Part shown: piece by piece, positions 53,249-63,333 of the stretch | Numbering within the stretch: position 1 is the stretch's first letter | Layout of the letters: every line of letters begins with the position of its first letter | Assembly (NCBI GenBank): GCA_024742495.1 | Contig: JANSYJ010000003.1 | Span: 124,001 to 188,000, forward strand | Direction: 5' to 3' | Length of the DNA stretch: 64,000 nt | DNA from: Bacteroidota bacterium | GTDB lineage: Bacteria; Bacteroidota; Bacteroidia; Flavobacteriales; Schleiferiaceae | Notes under the pieces: generated by a model | The model's database searches: none | What the model saw: only the letters and a program-made list of their open reading frames with translations | Told to the model about the DNA's origin: nothing | Translations under genes and position numbers: made by a program

Positions 53249-54264
53249 AAGTTCATCGGTTTTCGAGCCTTGGCCACAACACTGAGGTCACAAAAATCAT
53301 CAGCCAAATATTGATAGTAGCCGCTTATAGCGATCATAGCGCCATTGTCTGTGGTGAATTCAAAAGAGGGAAGGTAGGAAGACCAATCTAGCTTCTTCTC
53401 TCGTTCCAAAAGTGCCTTACGCAGCCCCGAGTTTGCTGAAACCCCACCGGCAATGGCAATCTGCTTAATGTCTTCTTGCAGGGCTGCTTTCTCTAACTTA
53501 TCCATTAAAATATCAACAATACACTTTTGTAAAGAGGCGCAAAGGTCATTGAGGTTTTCCTCTATAAATTTCGGTTCTCTTTTCATTTCCTTCTGCAGAA
53601 AATAGAGGAAACTTGTTTTTAATCCGCTAAAGCTGAAATCCAAATGCGGCACCTTTGGCTTGGCAAATTGAAATCGCTCAGCATTTCCCAGCTTTGCCCT
53701 ACGGTCAATTTCTGGTCCAGCAGGGTAGGCCAAGCCCATAATTTTCCCAGCTTTGTCAAAAGCTTCCCCAGCCGCGTCATCAATGGTGCTACCTAGAAGC
53801 TCAAATTCAGAGGCGGAATTTAACTTTACAATTTGGGTATGTCCGCCACTTACGGTTAGACATAGAAAGGGGAATGTGGGATTTTTTTGACCTGCATCAT
53901 CAATTAAGTGCGCCAAAATATGCGCTTTCATGTGGTGTACCTCAATTAAGGGGACCTTTAAAGAAAGGCTTAGTGACTTTGCGAAACTAGTTCCCACTAA
54001 TAAGGATCCTAATAGGCCAGGTCCTGAAGTGAAGGCTATGGCACTTAGGTCTTTAAGCTCAATATTCGCTATTCTTAATGCTTGATCAAGGGCCGGAACA
54101 ATGTTCTGTTGATGCGCTCGAGAAGCTAATTCTGGAACAACGCCACCATATTGGGCATGTATTTCTTGATTGGCAGTTACATTTGCCAAAATTTTACGAT
54201 TTTGTACGATGGCCACAGATGTGTCGTCACAACTGCTTTCGATACCTAGAATAGTTACATTCAT
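53245..54264 (-). CDS. tsaD: tRNA N6-adenosine threonylcarbamoyltransferase subunit TsaD
   Basis: Transfers the threonylcarbamoyl group to A37 of ANN-reading tRNAs, with TsaB and TsaE. The 339-residue protein has ILGIESSCDDTSVAIV, the VPELASRAHQQN segment, metal ligands in EVHHMKAHILAH, and GGHTQIVKL and IAGGVSANSGLR for nucleotide binding. The start is 54264: an ATG 15 nt upstream would include the TACTTTTG promoter box (54269-54276). It heads the operon that continues to 49578. Confidence 0.96.
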   Translation of the reverse strand: MNVTILGIESSCDDTSVAIVQNRKILANVTANQEIHAQYGGVVPELASRAHQQNIVPALDQALRIANIELKDLSAIAFTSGPGLLGSLLVGTSFAKSLSLSLKVPLIEVHHMKAHILAHLIDDAGQKNPTFPFLCLTVSGGHTQIVKLNSASEFELLGSTIDDAAGEAFDKAGKIMGLAYPAGPEIDRRAKLGNAERFQFAKPKVPHLDFSFSGLKTSFLYFLQKEMKREPKFIEENLNDLCASLQKCIVDILMDKLEKAALQEDIKQIAIAGGVSANSGLRKALLEREKKLDWSSYLPSFEFTTDNGAMIAISGYYQYLADDFCDLSVVAKARKPMNL

Positions 54265-54268
54265 TTTA

Positions 54269-54276
54269 CAAAAGTA
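54269..54276 (-). promoter_or_regulatory. TAnnTTTG -7 box abutting tsaD
   Basis: TACTTTTG on the minus strand, four nt before the ATG at 54264, so the mRNA is predicted to be leaderless or nearly so. It lies in the 68-nt spacer shared with tamB. Confidence 0.6.
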
Positions 54277-54332
54277 CAATCAGAAGACTGCTTAAAATAA
54301 TCCTGCGCTTCTTCCTGTTCATAATAGTTCTT

Positions 54333-57300
54333 ATGCTATTGATGGCGGGAATCTTCATGATTCCTAGTGTGCAAGTAAGAACGGCAAAAAAAGGAGCGGA
54401 TTGGTTCAATGAAAAGTACAGTCAAAATCTTGAAATAGAGAAATTTAGATACAAATTCCCTAACATTTTCTCTTTAGAAGGAGTGCTTCTTCCAGATCAT
54501 CGTGGCGACACGTTGATGTATTTTAAGAAAATTGATACCGAATTACATTCCTTTGATCAAAGCACAAAGGCCTTGCGTTTAAATAATTTTGAGGCCGAAG
54601 AAGCTCGATTTTACCTGCGCACCCATTCGGGAGATACCCTTACCAACTTATCGCAATTTGTTCAAATATTTCAAAGCGATAAGCCCAAAGATGTCAAAAC
54701 TGTTTTTAGCCTAAAGTCTGATGTAGTAAAGCTAAACGGGGGACGCTTTTATTTGGATAATCGAAATGATAGCTCCAAGGTTCATTTCTTTTGGAGGCAA
54801 GTTCAAGCCGATATCGATAACTTTTTTGTACTCGGAAAAGATGTGGGGGGCGAAATCCAAAAACTGAGTTTTAAAGAAGGCAATGAGATAGAATTACGCG
54901 ACACTAAAGGCGACTTTCTTTACAGCCCGAAAGGTATTGTTGTTAATCAAATGGAGCTGATTACCGGCCGTGGATTTATTAAAGGTCACCTAAGTTTAAT
55001 CACGCCTTCGGTTAAGAGTTATAGCTACTTTGTTGACTCGGTACGGATGATCGGGGAAATCGACTACGGCGCAGTGGCAGCGGGAGATGTACGCTATTTC
55101 AGCAGAGCCTATCCACGCTTCCCGGTAATTAATTTTAGCGGCTCTTTCGACGGAACAGTAAACGAACTAAAACTTCGGGAATTTGATATAAGTGCTTTAA
55201 GCAGTATTGCCTTAAAGGGAGATGTCGATTTATACAATTGCACTAGCGGCATTGACCTTAGTTTAAACAGCGAGGATCTTTATGTCGCTGGTTCTGCTGA
55301 GGAAGTTAAGTCGATAGTAAAGCTTTTTAAAGATAGCTTACCGCCCATTATGGATCGCTTGGGTTCCATGCGCTGGCAGGGCTCTTTTAATGGAAGTTTA
55401 TTCAATTTTAAAACCAAGAGTAGGCTTAATTCGGCTCTTGCCGATTTGGAACTTGATGCACAAATAAACAAGCTGCGAAATCTAGATTCCATCACTTACA
55501 AAGGAAAAATAAAGGCCAAGCAATTAAATTTAAGGGCGCTCACCAATTCGGAGGCCCTGCGCACAGCTAGCTTAGATTTGTTTTTGGATGGCCAAGGCCT
55601 AGATCCGGAAACGATGAAAAGTAGGATTGAAGGAAAGATTGGTCATTTTTACTACCAAGACTATCGCTACCAAGCAATGACCATTGATGGCAGTATTCAG
55701 AACGGAGATTTCCAAGGTCGATTTAATGTCTCAGATCCCAATTTGCGGGCACGATTTAATGGTATTGCCAGCTTGAGTAGCGACACTTCGAATTTTGATT
55801 TTACGGCTCAAATAGATTCGGCCAATCTTTATGCCCTAAATTTTGTGAAAGATAGCTTGGCCCAGTTTAAAGGCGATTTAAAGATGGATTTCCTCGCCTT
55901 GGATTATGATCGTTGGGAAGGTCGCATCGACCTCTTTGATGTTTATTACCGAAACTCATCCAATTTATATCCTTTACAGGATGTTAAAATTCTTTCCAAT
56001 GGCTTGGATAGTATCAAAAGCCTCTCGGTTAGATCCAAGATAATGGATGCCGATTTAGAAGGCTATTACAGTTTCAAAGGATTACAGGAAATCATTAGCC
56101 AAAGGATTAAGAAATATCGCATACCTAAAACCAATTTGTTTTTAGAACCACTGAAGCAGGATTTCGAGTATTCCATTGATTTAAAGAATACCGCGGCTTT
56201 AAGTCAAAGCCTTTTACCCCAATTATTAGTTGAACCTGGTACCCATTTAGATGGTAGATTTCGCTCTAATGATCAGCTTTTTGAACTCAATCTACAATCG
56301 GCAGGCATTAGATATCAAAATGAGGTTTTCACCGATGTTAATCTGCGTTGGCTTTCGGGTTATGCCGACCTATTAAATTTCGATATCGGTTCCTATATCC
56401 GTGATGAGAGCAAATTTCAAATGGATAGTATTTCATTAGTAAATGTTTTTGCTGGTGATAGTATGAACTATCAACTAGACATGGTATTAAGGGGCAAGGA
56501 GGATAGCTATGGTAGCTTCGAAGGTTTAATAGCTATAGTGGATAGCAATGCCTATCAAATGCAAATCGACAATGGCAATTTTAATATTGGCCGTCGCGAC
56601 TTTAGCATAGATACCGGAACAGTAATGCGGCTTGATAGTAATGGTTTTTCCATCGACTGGTTGGAATTATCAGGACCGAGCTTAAAGCTGAATGCGGCAG
56701 GATTTGTAAGTGATGATCCCAATAAAATCTTGCGTCTAAATATTGCTGATTTGGATTTGGGCTTGTTTAACGATTTAAGCCAGAAGGAGAAAATACTATT
56801 CCAGGGAGTTCTGTCGGGAGATATTGTAGCCAATGAATTACTGTCGGACCCACGTTTCATGGCTACTGTTGACATCGATAGTTTGCGCTTAAATGAAATC
56901 GACCTCGGTCAAATGCATCTCCTTAGTGATTATGAACAAGAGAGTGATAAAATAAATATTGATGCATTATTGAAGCTGCGGAATCTTGAGATGTTGGAAA
57001 TTGATGGTTTCTATGACAATAATGAAGATGGAAAATTAGACCTCACCTTCGGATTCAACCGCTTTAGGCTGGCCGCTTTGGAACCTTTTGCCGCTCCAAT
57101 CGCCGAGAACCTACGAGGCCTTGTTACGGGCGACCTAACGGTAAAGGGACCGGTGTCAAACCCTGAAATCAAAGGGGAGTTTGCCTTGCCAAAAGCGGGC
57201 ATGACCATTTCATTTTTACAAACCGACTATAATTTGATTGGCGAGCCAAAATTGCTTTTAGATAATCAGAGCATCCGCTTTCCCAACCTTCAGTTAATGG

Positions 57301-58685
57301 ATGCCAATCATTCGGTGAGCTATTTAAATGGAGAAGTAAGGCATAAAGCTTTTCAAGATTTTTATGTTGATCTCCAAATCGATGCCCGTAATCTTCTCGC
57401 TCTAAATACCACTGCGGAGCAGGAAGATGCTTATTATGGTACTGCTTATGCTTCGGGAAATATTAAAGTACAAGGCCCGCCATCTTCTATTAAAGTTAGT
57501 GCCCTGGTTGAGAGCGAGAAAGGAACTGAGTTTTTTATTCCCATTAGCGGGGCTACCGAAGTTAAGAATAGCGGTTATGTAAATTTCCTAGCGCCCGAGG
57601 CTGAACGAAATCAACTATCAATATTAGGTGCGGAATTCGCCTTAGATGAAGGTGTTTCGCTGGATTTTGATATGAATATCAACAGCAATGCTTTGGTTAG
57701 TATTATTCTTAATGAAAGCACGGGAAACCAATTAGATGGTAAGGGGAATGGTTTAATCAATATGAAGCTGGAGCCCAATCGTGATCTGGAATTATTTGGA
57801 ACATATACTGTAGAAGAGGGCATCTACAAGTTTAATATTGAAGGATTATTGGCCAAAAACTTTTTAGTGCAGGAGGGAGGCACTGTGGTTTGGAACGGAG
57901 ATCCATTTGAAGCCCGGCTGGATTTAACCGCAGTTTATAAAACCAAAGCGAATCCTGGTATCCTTACCGGAGAAACGGCTGGCACTGCAACGGAAGTCAA
58001 TATTCTACTTTTCATTAATGGGGCCTTAACCAATCCGAGTATAAACTTCGCCATTCAATTGCCGCGAGCAACCTCCTCCACCCAAGCCATTGTATCCAAT
58101 CGCCTAAATACCGATCAGGCGATTAATCAACAAGTATTTAGCCTACTGGCCTTTAATAGCTTTACACCTCCGAGCAATTTTTTAGATGGTAGTAGGAATG
58201 CAATTAATGAATGGGATTTAATCGCGGGTCAGGCGGCAGCCTTCCTAAACCGCTTTACTGGCGATTATGAATTAAGCCTTTCCTATCAACCGGCAAGTCA
58301 GGGCCAAGACCCTAGCACTACCACCAATAGTCAGGAGGAACTTGAGGTGGGTTTATCTAAAAACTTTTTCGATGATCGCTTAACAGTTAATTCTTCGGTG
58401 GAGGTGCCTTTAAATGAGAATAATAGCAGCATCGCGGGCGACTTCGAATTAATCTATAAACTTACTCCCGACGGTCGTGTTCGCGCCAAAGCCTTTAATC
58501 GTTCTGTGGATAATAATTTCAACCTTAGCGTTGGTCAGCAGCAACTGTATCAGCAAGGGGTAGGCCTCAGCTTTAAAATGGATTTTGAAACTTATCAGGA
58601 GCTTTGGGCACGTGTGCTCAGCAAGGGAAAACGCGAGGATGAGCCTAAGCCCGAGCTAGACTCAGAAAATCAAAATCAGGAATAG
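54333..58685 (+). CDS. tamB: TamB-like translocation and assembly module protein
   Basis: A very long (1450+ residue) periplasm-spanning protein. Its C-terminal DUF490/TamB domain (about 1050-1430) has NILLFINGALTNPSINFAIQLP and LLAFNSFTPPS-type sequence, and the body is a repeated beta-strand groove. TamB-like proteins carry lipids between membranes or help outer-membrane protein assembly. The first ATG (54333) leaves only a stub of the membrane anchor. The in-frame upstream stretch encodes KIILRFFLFIIVL preceded by basic residues, so the true start is probably at a non-AUG codon, such as CTG at 54288 or ATC at 54279. The 3' end overlaps rnz by 10 nt. Confidence 0.9.
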   Translation: MLLMAGIFMIPSVQVRTAKKGADWFNEKYSQNLEIEKFRYKFPNIFSLEGVLLPDHRGDTLMYFKKIDTELHSFDQSTKALRLNNFEAEEARFYLRTHSGDTLTNLSQFVQIFQSDKPKDVKTVFSLKSDVVKLNGGRFYLDNRNDSSKVHFFWRQVQADIDNFFVLGKDVGGEIQKLSFKEGNEIELRDTKGDFLYSPKGIVVNQMELITGRGFIKGHLSLITPSVKSYSYFVDSVRMIGEIDYGAVAAGDVRYFSRAYPRFPVINFSGSFDGTVNELKLREFDISALSSIALKGDVDLYNCTSGIDLSLNSEDLYVAGSAEEVKSIVKLFKDSLPPIMDRLGSMRWQGSFNGSLFNFKTKSRLNSALADLELDAQINKLRNLDSITYKGKIKAKQLNLRALTNSEALRTASLDLFLDGQGLDPETMKSRIEGKIGHFYYQDYRYQAMTIDGSIQNGDFQGRFNVSDPNLRARFNGIASLSSDTSNFDFTAQIDSANLYALNFVKDSLAQFKGDLKMDFLALDYDRWEGRIDLFDVYYRNSSNLYPLQDVKILSNGLDSIKSLSVRSKIMDADLEGYYSFKGLQEIISQRIKKYRIPKTNLFLEPLKQDFEYSIDLKNTAALSQSLLPQLLVEPGTHLDGRFRSNDQLFELNLQSAGIRYQNEVFTDVNLRWLSGYADLLNFDIGSYIRDESKFQMDSISLVNVFAGDSMNYQLDMVLRGKEDSYGSFEGLIAIVDSNAYQMQIDNGNFNIGRRDFSIDTGTVMRLDSNGFSIDWLELSGPSLKLNAAGFVSDDPNKILRLNIADLDLGLFNDLSQKEKILFQGVLSGDIVANELLSDPRFMATVDIDSLRLNEIDLGQMHLLSDYEQESDKINIDALLKLRNLEMLEIDGFYDNNEDGKLDLTFGFNRFRLAALEPFAAPIAENLRGLVTGDLTVKGPVSNPEIKGEFALPKAGMTISFLQTDYNLIGEPKLLLDNQSIRFPNLQLMDANHSVSYLNGEVRHKAFQDFYVDLQIDARNLLALNTTAEQEDAYYGTAYASGNIKVQGPPSSIKVSALVESEKGTEFFIPISGATEVKNSGYVNFLAPEAERNQLSILGAEFALDEGVSLDFDMNINSNALVSIILNESTGNQLDGKGNGLINMKLEPNRDLELFGTYTVEEGIYKFNIEGLLAKNFLVQEGGTVVWNGDPFEARLDLTAVYKTKANPGILTGETAGTATEVNILLFINGALTNPSINFAIQLPRATSSTQAIVSNRLNTDQAINQQVFSLLAFNSFTPPSNFLDGSRNAINEWDLIAGQAAAFLNRFTGDYELSLSYQPASQGQDPSTTTNSQEELEVGLSKNFFDDRLTVNSSVEVPLNENNSSIAGDFELIYKLTPDGRVRAKAFNRSVDNNFNLSVGQQQLYQQGVGLSFKMDFETYQELWARVLSKGKREDEPKPELDSENQNQE

Positions 58686-59638
58686 CTATTTTCCTTTTCG
58701 CTTTCCAGTAATCTAATTTTTCGATCAATGGTAAAAGCATAACCTTCACGAGCAATATGGCTGTTTGCAAAATGCGCTGCTGCCTCCTCTAGCAGAGGCT
58801 TAAGGCTCTTATAGCGAATTGAGAAATGTCCAATAAGTAGGTTCTGAGCCTTGCAGATTTCGGCAATTTCCGCAGCTTGTGCAGCAGTGCTATGATGGGT
58901 TTTTAAAGCTCTATCTGCTTCTGTACTTAAAAATGTGGCCTCGTGGTAGAGCAGATCAATACCTTTAAAAACACGATGGAGGTGTTTAACCGGCAAGCTA
59001 TCTGTAACATAAGCATAGCTCAAAGGTGCTTCTGATGGAAAGGTCAGCTCTTCATTAGCAATGGTTTCACCCTCTGGATTTATCCAATTTGCCCCGGCTT
59101 TTATCCGTCTAATTTCAGCCACTGGTATACTATGCTTAGCTAATTCGGTTTTATTCATTTTCAGAGGAAGTGGCTTCTCTTGAAATAGGAAACCAAAACA
59201 TTCTATGCCATGGCGCAGCGGAAAGGAATGAACTTCAAGATGGTCACTTTCAAAAATTAAAGACTTTTTAGAAGCCTCCAACACTTTAAAATGCAAAGGG
59301 TAGCTAATAATCGAATCGGTTATTTCCAATTGTTGCCTTACCGCTTCTTCCAATTTCGCCGGACCGTAAATATAGAGGGGGGCCTGCCTGTCGAGCAATT
59401 GTAAACTGCTAAGTAAGGGCACTAATCCATAAAAGTGATCACCGTGTAAATGACTGATTAAGATGTGCTTAATGCGTCCAAATCCAATTCGATGTTGCCT
59501 TAACTTCACCTGAGTTCCTTCGCCACAATCGATAAGGAAGTGGGCATTGCCTATTGCTAAAAATTGGGCACTCGGACTACGATTACTGAGAGGAATTGCA
59601 GAGGAAACGCCAAGAATACTGAGTTTGAGCTGCTCCAT
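58676..59638 (-). CDS. rnz: ribonuclease Z
   Basis: Zinc endonuclease that trims tRNA 3' ends. The 320-residue short form has the metallo-beta-lactamase motif HLHGDH (63-68) and the preceding FLIDCGEGTQ. YVTDSLPVK, DLLYHEATF and the late LLIGHFSIRY supply the rest of the metal site. Its start overlaps the pyrB stop by one base (TAATG), so it is translated with the pyr genes, and it converges with tamB. Confidence 0.95.
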   Translation of the reverse strand: MEQLKLSILGVSSAIPLSNRSPSAQFLAIGNAHFLIDCGEGTQVKLRQHRIGFGRIKHILISHLHGDHFYGLVPLLSSLQLLDRQAPLYIYGPAKLEEAVRQQLEITDSIISYPLHFKVLEASKKSLIFESDHLEVHSFPLRHGIECFGFLFQEKPLPLKMNKTELAKHSIPVAEIRRIKAGANWINPEGETIANEELTFPSEAPLSYAYVTDSLPVKHLHRVFKGIDLLYHEATFLSTEADRALKTHHSTAAQAAEIAEICKAQNLLIGHFSIRYKSLKPLLEEAAAHFANSHIAREGYAFTIDRKIRLLESEKENSYS

Positions 59639-60579
59639 TAAGCGCTAAAGCTGATTTTTCTTTTTGCCGCTAAAAGATAAAGGACCGCCATCCGTATGGC
59701 AACTCCATTTTCTACTTGGCTAAGGATTATGCTTTGATCGCTATCGGCCACGTCGCTGCTTATTTCAACGCCACGGTTAATTGGACCAGGGTGCATAATT
59801 ACGATCTTCTCTTCCAAGTCATCTAGCAGCGCTTTATCGATACCGTAAAGTCGGCTGTACTCACGAATACTAGGGAAGTATTTTAGATCCTGACGTTCGT
59901 GTTGTACTCTAAGCATATTGGCCACATCACACCAATCTAGTGTTTCTCGTAAGTTATGACTAACCCTAACATTAAGAGAGCGAATGTGCTTTGGAATAAG
60001 GGTACTTGGCCCACATACTTCCACTTCAGCGCCCATTTTTTGAAGGCATAATATATTGGAAAGAGCCACCCTGGAGTGTAGGATATCGCCAACAATGGCT
60101 ATTTTCTTTCCGTTTAAACTACCTAATTTTTCACGTATTGAAAATGCATCAAGCAAGGCCTGGGTAGGATGCTCATGGGCTCCATCGCCAGCATTAATAA
60201 TTATGCTATCTACCTGTTGACTAAGAAAGTAGGCCGCTCCCGGTTTAGGATGACGCATTACTACTAAGTCAACTTTCATGCTTAATATATTGTTAACCGT
60301 ATCAATCAGCGTTTCACCTTTCGATACCGAGGAGGAGGAAGCGGAGAAATTAACTACATCTGCTGATAAGCGTTTTTCCGCCAGCTCAAAAGAAAGTCGG
60401 GTACGGGTACTGTTTTCAAAAAATAGATTGGCTACCGTTAAATCTCGTAGGGAGGGAACTTTTTTAATAGGTCGATTTATGACCTCCTTAAATTGGGCTG
60501 CGGTTTGAAAAATAAGTTCAATATCCTCGGGCTTGAGGTATTTGATTCCCAATAGGTGGTTTACGGATAATTCACTCAT
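59638..60579 (-). CDS. pyrB: aspartate carbamoyltransferase catalytic subunit
   Basis: Forms carbamoyl-aspartate, the committed step of pyrimidine synthesis. The 313-residue protein has the carbamoyl-phosphate motif FFENSTRTRLSFE (about 53-65), SVSKGET, the GDGAHEHPTQALLD block, and HPGPINRGVEI for the aspartate site. The start at 60579 gives an 8-nt overlap with pyrR; a TTG nine nt upstream was rejected. No pyrI regulatory subunit gene is adjacent. Confidence 0.95.
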   Translation of the reverse strand: MSELSVNHLLGIKYLKPEDIELIFQTAAQFKEVINRPIKKVPSLRDLTVANLFFENSTRTRLSFELAEKRLSADVVNFSASSSSVSKGETLIDTVNNILSMKVDLVVMRHPKPGAAYFLSQQVDSIIINAGDGAHEHPTQALLDAFSIREKLGSLNGKKIAIVGDILHSRVALSNILCLQKMGAEVEVCGPSTLIPKHIRSLNVRVSHNLRETLDWCDVANMLRVQHERQDLKYFPSIREYSRLYGIDKALLDDLEEKIVIMHPGPINRGVEISSDVADSDQSIILSQVENGVAIRMAVLYLLAAKRKISFSA

Positions 60580-61120
60580 TCTCTGCAAATTCTAAGTAAA
60601 CAGCATTTTCACTGGCATCTTGTCCTTCCCATTCAACGGATACGCGGTCGCCAGCTAGGCTATCTACTTGTTGGCCAACATAGTCTGGTTGTATTGGAAG
60701 TTCTCTACTAAAGCGTCGATCGATTAATACCAGTAATTCAATTTCTGCCGGTCTCCCGAAAGATTGGATGGCATCCATAGCCGAGCGCACGCTGCGGCCA
60801 GTAAAAAGTACATCGTCTATAAAAACTACTTTTTTCCCTTCTAAAAGCACGTCTATTTTTGTCATGCTTGGCTCCAAGGGGCTATTCCGTCTTCGAAAGT
60901 CGTCCCTAAAGAAAGTAATATCCAAGGTGCCATTTGCTACCTTCTCAATGCCAAATTGCTCCAAAATTGGCACCAGCCGATCCAGCACATAAATACCTCG
61001 ACTTTGCAATCCGATGAGCACCGTATTTTCAAAATTATCGTGATTTTCAATAAGTTGATGAGCCAACCTATTTAAAGTGATATCAATGCTGCGGGCGTTA
61101 AGAAGCTTCTTTTTATCCAT
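60572..61120 (-). CDS. pyrR: bifunctional pyr operon regulator / uracil phosphoribosyltransferase
   Basis: A 182-residue PyrR-type protein: RNA-binding attenuation regulator and weak uracil phosphoribosyltransferase. The PRPP motif is VVFIDDVLFTGRSVRSAMD (about 93-111), with ENTVLIGLQSRGIYV before it. PyrR normally binds pyr mRNA when UMP is present. In this phylum its regulatory role is less studied, and I could not find a clear attenuator in the 41 nt upstream. It precedes pyrB with an 8-nt overlap. Confidence 0.93.
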   Translation of the reverse strand: MDKKKLLNARSIDITLNRLAHQLIENHDNFENTVLIGLQSRGIYVLDRLVPILEQFGIEKVANGTLDITFFRDDFRRRNSPLEPSMTKIDVLLEGKKVVFIDDVLFTGRSVRSAMDAIQSFGRPAEIELLVLIDRRFSRELPIQPDYVGQQVDSLAGDRVSVEWEGQDASENAVYLEFAENE

Positions 61121-61161
61121 GCTTAATTGCTAAGGCCAAAATACTAAATAGGAGCGAAGTG

Positions 61162-62508
61162 TTAGTTTATTAGTTCCAGCCAATCAATACCATCAAAATT
61201 CCCAGAACTCATAAGTACTAAAATGTCGTGGTTTTTTTCCTGCGCCTTAACCAGCTGTGCTAATTCATCACTACTCTGAACCACTAAAATAGAATCATTT
61301 CCAAAAGCCTCTTGCACAGATAGGCTATCCAATTTCGGCAACTTTTTATGGGCTACTACTTCTGGATTAAAATAAATCACGGCGGTATCCGCAGGGTCCA
61401 TTGAACCGGCATACTGCTTTATGAACTCTAAGTTGAGGCTACTAAAAGTATGGAGTTCGAGGATGGCCATTATTTTTTGATTGGCAAAGGTTTCCCGGCA
61501 ACCATGCATGCTGGCCTTCACTTTGGATGGTGCATGAGCGAAATCGCGGTAAACTTTAAAGCCTTCCTTCTCAACTAAAGGCTCCATGCGCTTGGAAGCC
61601 CCTTCAAAGGCAACAATGGCTTCATAAAACTCCTCGTCGGTAATACCCATCTGAGAGCACACCCAGCGCGCACCTTCCAAGTTATTCATATTGTGAGCTC
61701 CAAAAACGTTAAGCTCCAAATCCCCTTCAATGGTGTTTAATACAAAGCGTTGATTTTCCACATGATAGCTTGGTGTGTGGTAGGGGAATTTCTTGATTTC
61801 TTGTTTGGCCTCCTCAATTAAGTGTTCAACTTCTGTATCGTCCTTATTATAAATTATCTGACCTCCGGGTTCTATATAATCTAGTAACAATTCAAATTGA
61901 TGTCGGTACTGCTCATAAGCAGGAAACACATTGTAATGATCCCAGGCTATGCCCGAAAGCAAGGCGATATTTGGACGGTAATGCACAAATTTTGGACGAG
62001 GATCTAAAGGTGAAGAAAGGTATTCATCCCCTTCAATCAACATAAATTCATTGTGATCGCTTAAGCGAACCATAGTTTCAAAACCTTCTAACTGAGCACC
62101 TACCATGAAATCACAATCTCGATCATGGAAATTCAACACATGCAGAATCATGGATGTGATAGTGGTCTTTCCATGGCTACCAGTAATTACAACTCGGGTT
62201 TTATCCTTGCTACTTTCGTAGAGGAATTCGGGATAGGAGTAAACCGAAAGATTAAGCTCTAATGCCTTTTTCAGCTCTGGATTATCCTTGCGTGCATGCA
62301 TGCCCAGTACAACGATATCCAAATCGTCGTGAATTCTACTCGCGTCCCAGCCTATGGTATCAGGCAACAAGCCCTTTTTGGCCAGTCTAGTTTTGGATGG
62401 TTCAAAAATTTCGTCATCACTTCCGCTAACTTGATGACCTTGTTCTTGAAGGGCTAGGGCTAGGTTATGCATGGCACTTCCGCCAATTGCAATAAGATGA
62501 ATTTTCAT
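61162..62508 (-). CDS. mpl: Mpl-type murein tripeptide ligase
   Basis: A 448-residue Mur-ligase. The N-terminal nucleotide-binding start MKIHLIAIGGSAMHNLA, ATP loop GSHGKTT (110-116) and the C-terminal domain DFAHAPSKVKAS motif match Mpl, which joins recycled cell-wall tripeptide to UDP-MurNAc. MurC is the close relative, but the GGSAMHNLA start and the DEYLSSPLDPRPKFVHY segment are typical of Mpl. The promoter box TAGCTTTG (62524-62531) gives a short leader. It lies 41 nt before pyrR. Confidence 0.9.
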   Translation of the reverse strand: MKIHLIAIGGSAMHNLALALQEQGHQVSGSDDEIFEPSKTRLAKKGLLPDTIGWDASRIHDDLDIVVLGMHARKDNPELKKALELNLSVYSYPEFLYESSKDKTRVVITGSHGKTTITSMILHVLNFHDRDCDFMVGAQLEGFETMVRLSDHNEFMLIEGDEYLSSPLDPRPKFVHYRPNIALLSGIAWDHYNVFPAYEQYRHQFELLLDYIEPGGQIIYNKDDTEVEHLIEEAKQEIKKFPYHTPSYHVENQRFVLNTIEGDLELNVFGAHNMNNLEGARWVCSQMGITDEEFYEAIVAFEGASKRMEPLVEKEGFKVYRDFAHAPSKVKASMHGCRETFANQKIMAILELHTFSSLNLEFIKQYAGSMDPADTAVIYFNPEVVAHKKLPKLDSLSVQEAFGNDSILVVQSSDELAQLVKAQEKNHDILVLMSSGNFDGIDWLELIN

Positions 62509-62523
62509 GAAGGAGCTTTAAGG

Positions 62524-62531
62524 CAAAGCTA
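62524..62531 (-). promoter_or_regulatory. TAnnTTTG -7 box for mpl
   Basis: TAGCTTTG on the minus strand, 16 nt before the ATG at 62508, in the spacer after the MbnP-family gene. Confidence 0.6.
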
Positions 62532-62546
62532 AAGCCATTCGATCAA

Positions 62547-63332
62547 TTAAGGAATTTCTAAGCGGGCTGTTTCCGCCAAGTTATCCATAAACTTTTTAGC
62601 AATATGAAAATCGCCAGGAAAGCTGGAAGAGCCAAGCTCGCTATGTGTTTGAGGCTCTTCTCTCATATCAATTCCTTCTCCCGCAGAAAATAGCTCGTCG
62701 ATATTCACCACTAAATTTATTTGATAAGTGCCATCTGCCGATACCTCCAAATTAATGGGATAATTCACCACGCGATAGAGACTATCTAAACCCGGATGGT
62801 AGGCATTGAGGATATCGGTAGTGTCGCCATTTAAAGCTCCCGTTTTGTCCGAGCGTCCTTCAAGAATTGCAAAACGATATTTGAGCATCGTCCAATACAT
62901 TTGATTCCAAGATGATAAGGGGTGTTCTCGTTCAAAATCCTCAGGATTCTGATTGTTTTGTTCGGCATCTAGGCCAAAGCCCAAACGCAATTGACTGTAA
63001 TTTCCCTCGGGAACCGTGGCATTAAAGGCTCCGGTATTTAAATCGCCAACATCGGCAAGCAGAATGTCTTTAATTTCCTGCTCTCCATCGGCACCTACTA
63101 AAGTTACATTACTTAGATAGAGCTTAAACTTTTTAACATTGAAATCGTAGCCCGTATTCATGCTTAGGGTATCACCAATTTGGTAACTATCACCCCCGTC
63201 ACTCAGAGCCATCTTAGTTTGAAAAGTAATTGATCCTTCTTTGGTATCCTTAGAATCATCATCCTTATTGCAAGCACCGAGCAAAAGGGCAAATGAAAGG
63301 AAACCAATATAGAGGGGCAATCTCATTTTCAT
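62547..63332 (-). CDS. MbnP-family lipoprotein
   Basis: A 261-residue lipoprotein; lipobox LLGAC (Cys21) is followed by NKDDDSKD, an acidic export-signal pattern, suggesting surface exposure. The mature domain matches the MbnP family, whose studied members accompany MbnH and bind copper or process tryptophan; the WNQMYWTMLKYRFAILEGR region holds the conserved tryptophans. A partner mbnH di-heme peroxidase gene is not in view. It lies 1 nt after an upstream MbnP-like gene, so the two are co-transcribed. Confidence 0.87.
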   Translation of the reverse strand: MKMRLPLYIGFLSFALLLGACNKDDDSKDTKEGSITFQTKMALSDGGDSYQIGDTLSMNTGYDFNVKKFKLYLSNVTLVGADGEQEIKDILLADVGDLNTGAFNATVPEGNYSQLRLGFGLDAEQNNQNPEDFEREHPLSSWNQMYWTMLKYRFAILEGRSDKTGALNGDTTDILNAYHPGLDSLYRVVNYPINLEVSADGTYQINLVVNIDELFSAGEGIDMREEPQTHSELGSSSFPGDFHIAKKFMDNLAETARLEIP

Positions 63333-63333
63333 T

